From Eubacterium barkeri (GTDB lineage: Bacteria > Bacillota > Clostridia > Eubacteriales > Eubacteriaceae), in NCBI RefSeq assembly GCF_900107125.1, contig NZ_FNOU01000002.1, forward strand, positions 210,187-274,186: a stretch of 64,000 bases of DNA. The letters run 5' to 3'. The position numbers and the translations under genes were made by a program. Numbering within the stretch: the first letter of the stretch is position 1; each line of letters begins with the position of its first letter. The notes under the pieces are model-generated. The model did no database searches. It was not told the DNA's origin and saw nothing but the letters and a program-made list of their open reading frames with translations. This document shows positions 62,256-64,000 of the stretch, in pieces.

Positions 62256-63627
62256 AAAAATGTGGGGTGGCCGTTTCCAGAAGGGAACTGATACCTTAAC
62301 AGACGATTTCAACTCCTCCATCCGCTTTGATAAACGCCTCTTTCGTGAGGATATTACGGGGAGCATGGCCCATGCGAAAATGCTCGGAAAGCAGCATATC
62401 ATCCCCCAGGAGGATGCGGATTTAATCGTCAAGACCCTCAGGGAAATTCTGTCAGATATTGATGACGGGCAGGTGACCTTCACCGTTGATATGGAGGATA
62501 TCCATATGAATGTAGAGGCAATCCTGACTGAGCGTATCGGTGATGTGGGTAAAAAACTCCATACCGGCCGCAGTCGAAATGATCAGGTCGCCACGGATAT
62601 GCGCATGTATGTTAAAAACATTTGTGCGGATCTCAAGGAGTCGATCCGTCTCTTTGCCAATGGCCTGCTGGACTTAGCCGCTAAGAATACCGAAACCATT
62701 ATGCCGGGCTACACCCACCTCCAACGGGCCCAGCCCATTACCTTCGCCCACCACCTCATGGCCTATGTGGAAATGATGAAACGGGATATCAAACGTTTTG
62801 AACAAGCCTCTGATATGGCCAATAGCCTTCCCCTTGGTGCTGGTGCCCTGGCAACCACCACCTATCCCCTGGACCGTTATTTTGTATCCCAGGAGCTGGG
62901 GTTTGGCGGGATTTGCCTCAATAGCCTGGATGCTGTTTCTGATCGGGATTTTTGTTTGGATTTCCTCCAGGCCGTTTCCGTACTCATGATGCATCTCAGT
63001 CGATTGTCCGAGGAAATTATTCTGTGGTGCTCCTCAGAATTTGGTTTTGTCACCCTGGATGATGCCTTCTCTACGGGGTCTTCCATTATGCCCCAGAAAA
63101 AAAATCCAGATATTCCGGAGCTGGTTCGGGGGAAAACCGGACGGGTTTATGGTGATCTGATGTCCCTCTTATCCACTATGAAGAGTCTGCCTCTGGCCTA
63201 CAATAAGGATATGCAGGAGGATAAGGAGCCCGTATTCGATGCCTATGATACCGCAGAAATCTGCTTGACCACAATGACCAAGCTCATTGCTACTCTGAAG
63301 GTCAACGCAGAGCCCATGCGTAAGGCAGCCGCTGGCGGTTTTAGCAATGCCACGGACGCTGCAGATTGGCTTGTCAAACAGGGTGTTCCTTTCCGGGACG
63401 CCCATGCCATTATTGGCAAATTGGTGTTCTATGCCCTGGAACAAGGCAAGGCTTTGGACGAACTGACTCTGGACGAATACCAATCCATTAGCCCCGTCTT
63501 TGACTCCTCCATCTATGAAGCCATTGATTTGAAAACCTGTGTCAATCAACGGGATATTATTGGTGGCCCTGCGGTCGATACTGTTAAACGTGCCATTGAT
63601 ATTAATCGGGGATTACTCCGAAAATAG
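62248..63627 (+). CDS. argH: Argininosuccinate lyase
   Basis: A 459-residue member of the fumarase/aspartase superfamily that splits argininosuccinate to arginine and fumarate. It begins SKKMWGGRFQKGTDTLTDDFNSS in part. It contains TGRSRNDQVATDMRM (about 110-124), GYTHLQRAQPITFAHHLM and the superfamily signature GSSIMPQKKNPDIPELVRGK (about 278-297). ATG 62248 lies after AAAGGAG within the argG 3' end. It is the last gene of argGH. Confidence 0.97.
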   Translation: MSKKMWGGRFQKGTDTLTDDFNSSIRFDKRLFREDITGSMAHAKMLGKQHIIPQEDADLIVKTLREILSDIDDGQVTFTVDMEDIHMNVEAILTERIGDVGKKLHTGRSRNDQVATDMRMYVKNICADLKESIRLFANGLLDLAAKNTETIMPGYTHLQRAQPITFAHHLMAYVEMMKRDIKRFEQASDMANSLPLGAGALATTTYPLDRYFVSQELGFGGICLNSLDAVSDRDFCLDFLQAVSVLMMHLSRLSEEIILWCSSEFGFVTLDDAFSTGSSIMPQKKNPDIPELVRGKTGRVYGDLMSLLSTMKSLPLAYNKDMQEDKEPVFDAYDTAEICLTTMTKLIATLKVNAEPMRKAAAGGFSNATDAADWLVKQGVPFRDAHAIIGKLVFYALEQGKALDELTLDEYQSISPVFDSSIYEAIDLKTCVNQRDIIGGPAVDTVKRAIDINRGLLRK

Positions 63628-63676
63628 AAGGATTATTCAAGCCACCATTATGTATGGTGGCTTCAGAGCGTAGACA

Positions 63677-63725
63677 AACCAGCTAACCGAAACAACACCA
63701 TCGGTTCGCTGGTTTTGTTTTTTCC
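63677..63725 (+). terminator. Terminator after argGH, overlapping the transposase 3' end
   Basis: AACCAGCTAACCGA (63677-63690) pairs with TCGGTTCGCTGGTT (63701-63714), with one mismatch, followed by TTGTTTTTTCC. A second stem AAGCCACCAT/ATGGTGGCTT (63639-63663) lies just upstream. The minus-strand transposase stop codon is inside this hairpin. Confidence 0.75.
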
Positions 63726-64000
63726 TTAAAATTGAAAAAAGCAGTAAAAAATGAGATAGGCGCAAAAGAATCCCGCTCAGCAAGTCCCCTTTTATACTTC
63801 AGGATGGCCAGCTTTTTTAAATTTAGACAGGCCAATGTCAGCCCGACCTGTATGGCAACCCGGGCTTTTCCGATGCTTTGGGTATAACGCATCCCATGAT
63901 GTTCTTTAGCGGTACCAAAGACCCGTTCGATGGTTTCTTTGCGTTTTTGGTATTGTTCTTTCCGGCCAAGGGTATGCCGGATGTCCTCACAAATATCCAG
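63683..64000 (-). mobile_element. IS1182-like transposase, C-terminal part (runs off the window)
   Basis: The last 105 codons of a DDE transposase, open to the right edge. RKETIERVFGTAKEHHGMRYT contains the Glu of the catalytic triad in the C-terminal form used by IS1182/IS5-group enzymes, followed by ARVAIQVGLTLACLNLKKLA. The stop lies in a hairpin that also serves as the argGH terminator, so the element probably ends close to 63640-63680. Whether it is complete cannot be seen. Confidence 0.8.

Overview
The window looks like a chromosomal segment of a strictly anaerobic, low-to-mid GC Firmicute of the Eubacteriales. A member of the Eubacteriaceae, such as an Acetobacterium or Eubacterium relative, is the best guess. 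The evidence is Gram-positive style regulation (two T-box leaders, an attenuated infC leader, strong AGGAGG ribosome binding sites), a ferredoxin-type [FeFe] hydrogenase, two V/A-type ATPase operons and clostridial-style cell-wall hydrolases. The genus is an inference; no rRNA gene is present.

Layout. 1-9.1 kb (minus strand): the start of zapA, a short dprA-like gene, pheT-pheS behind a phenylalanine T-box, an rRNA/tRNA 2'-O-methyltransferase, a TrkA/TrkH potassium uptake pair, then rplT-rpmI-infC behind an attenuator and a strong promoter. 9.1-12.7 kb: thrS with its T-box, diverging from a DUF445 membrane protein and a small membrane protein. 12.7-16.6 kb: three secreted cell-wall proteins built from shared modules, with a 26-residue membrane peptide between them. 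16.7-25.4 kb: V/A-ATPase operon 1 (H-C-I-K-F-E-A-B-D). 25.6-28.4 kb: a monomeric group-B-like [FeFe] hydrogenase, proC, tRNA-Ser(CGA) and tRNA-Ala(CGC).

28.5-35.8 kb is the most accessory-looking part. A LuxR-type regulator precedes an unrecognised membrane protein, an old-yellow-enzyme/FAD/4Fe-4S reductase, an acetoacetate-decarboxylase-family protein and a fused double short-chain dehydrogenase whose second half has lost its catalytic residues. This looks like an uncharacterised reductive or catabolic pathway. 35.8-39.6 kb: a DyP-type peroxidase, an ABC-2 exporter pair and a CmpB-like membrane protein. 39.7-47.3 kb (minus): a run of eight genes (GIY-YIG protein, potassium channel, YbaK-like deacylase, Mrp/NBP35 ATPase, LolD-like ATPase, pyridoxal kinase, two GT-C-like membrane proteins). 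47.4-55.9 kb: V/A-ATPase operon 2 (H-I-K-E-C-F-A-B-D, the Enterococcus hirae ntp order). 56.2-63.7 kb: arginine biosynthesis, argCJBD diverging from argGH across a control region with several ArgR-box-like sites. The window ends in the 3' part of an IS1182-like transposase gene.

The two rotary ATPases are the main physiological theme. Operon 2 has a two-hairpin proteolipid with all the side-chain sodium ligands known from E. hirae NtpK. Operon 1 has a different proteolipid with one carboxylate hairpin and none of the glutamine ligands. That suggests one sodium enzyme and one enzyme of different, perhaps proton, specificity in the same cell. Ion specificity is inferred from residues and has not been shown here.
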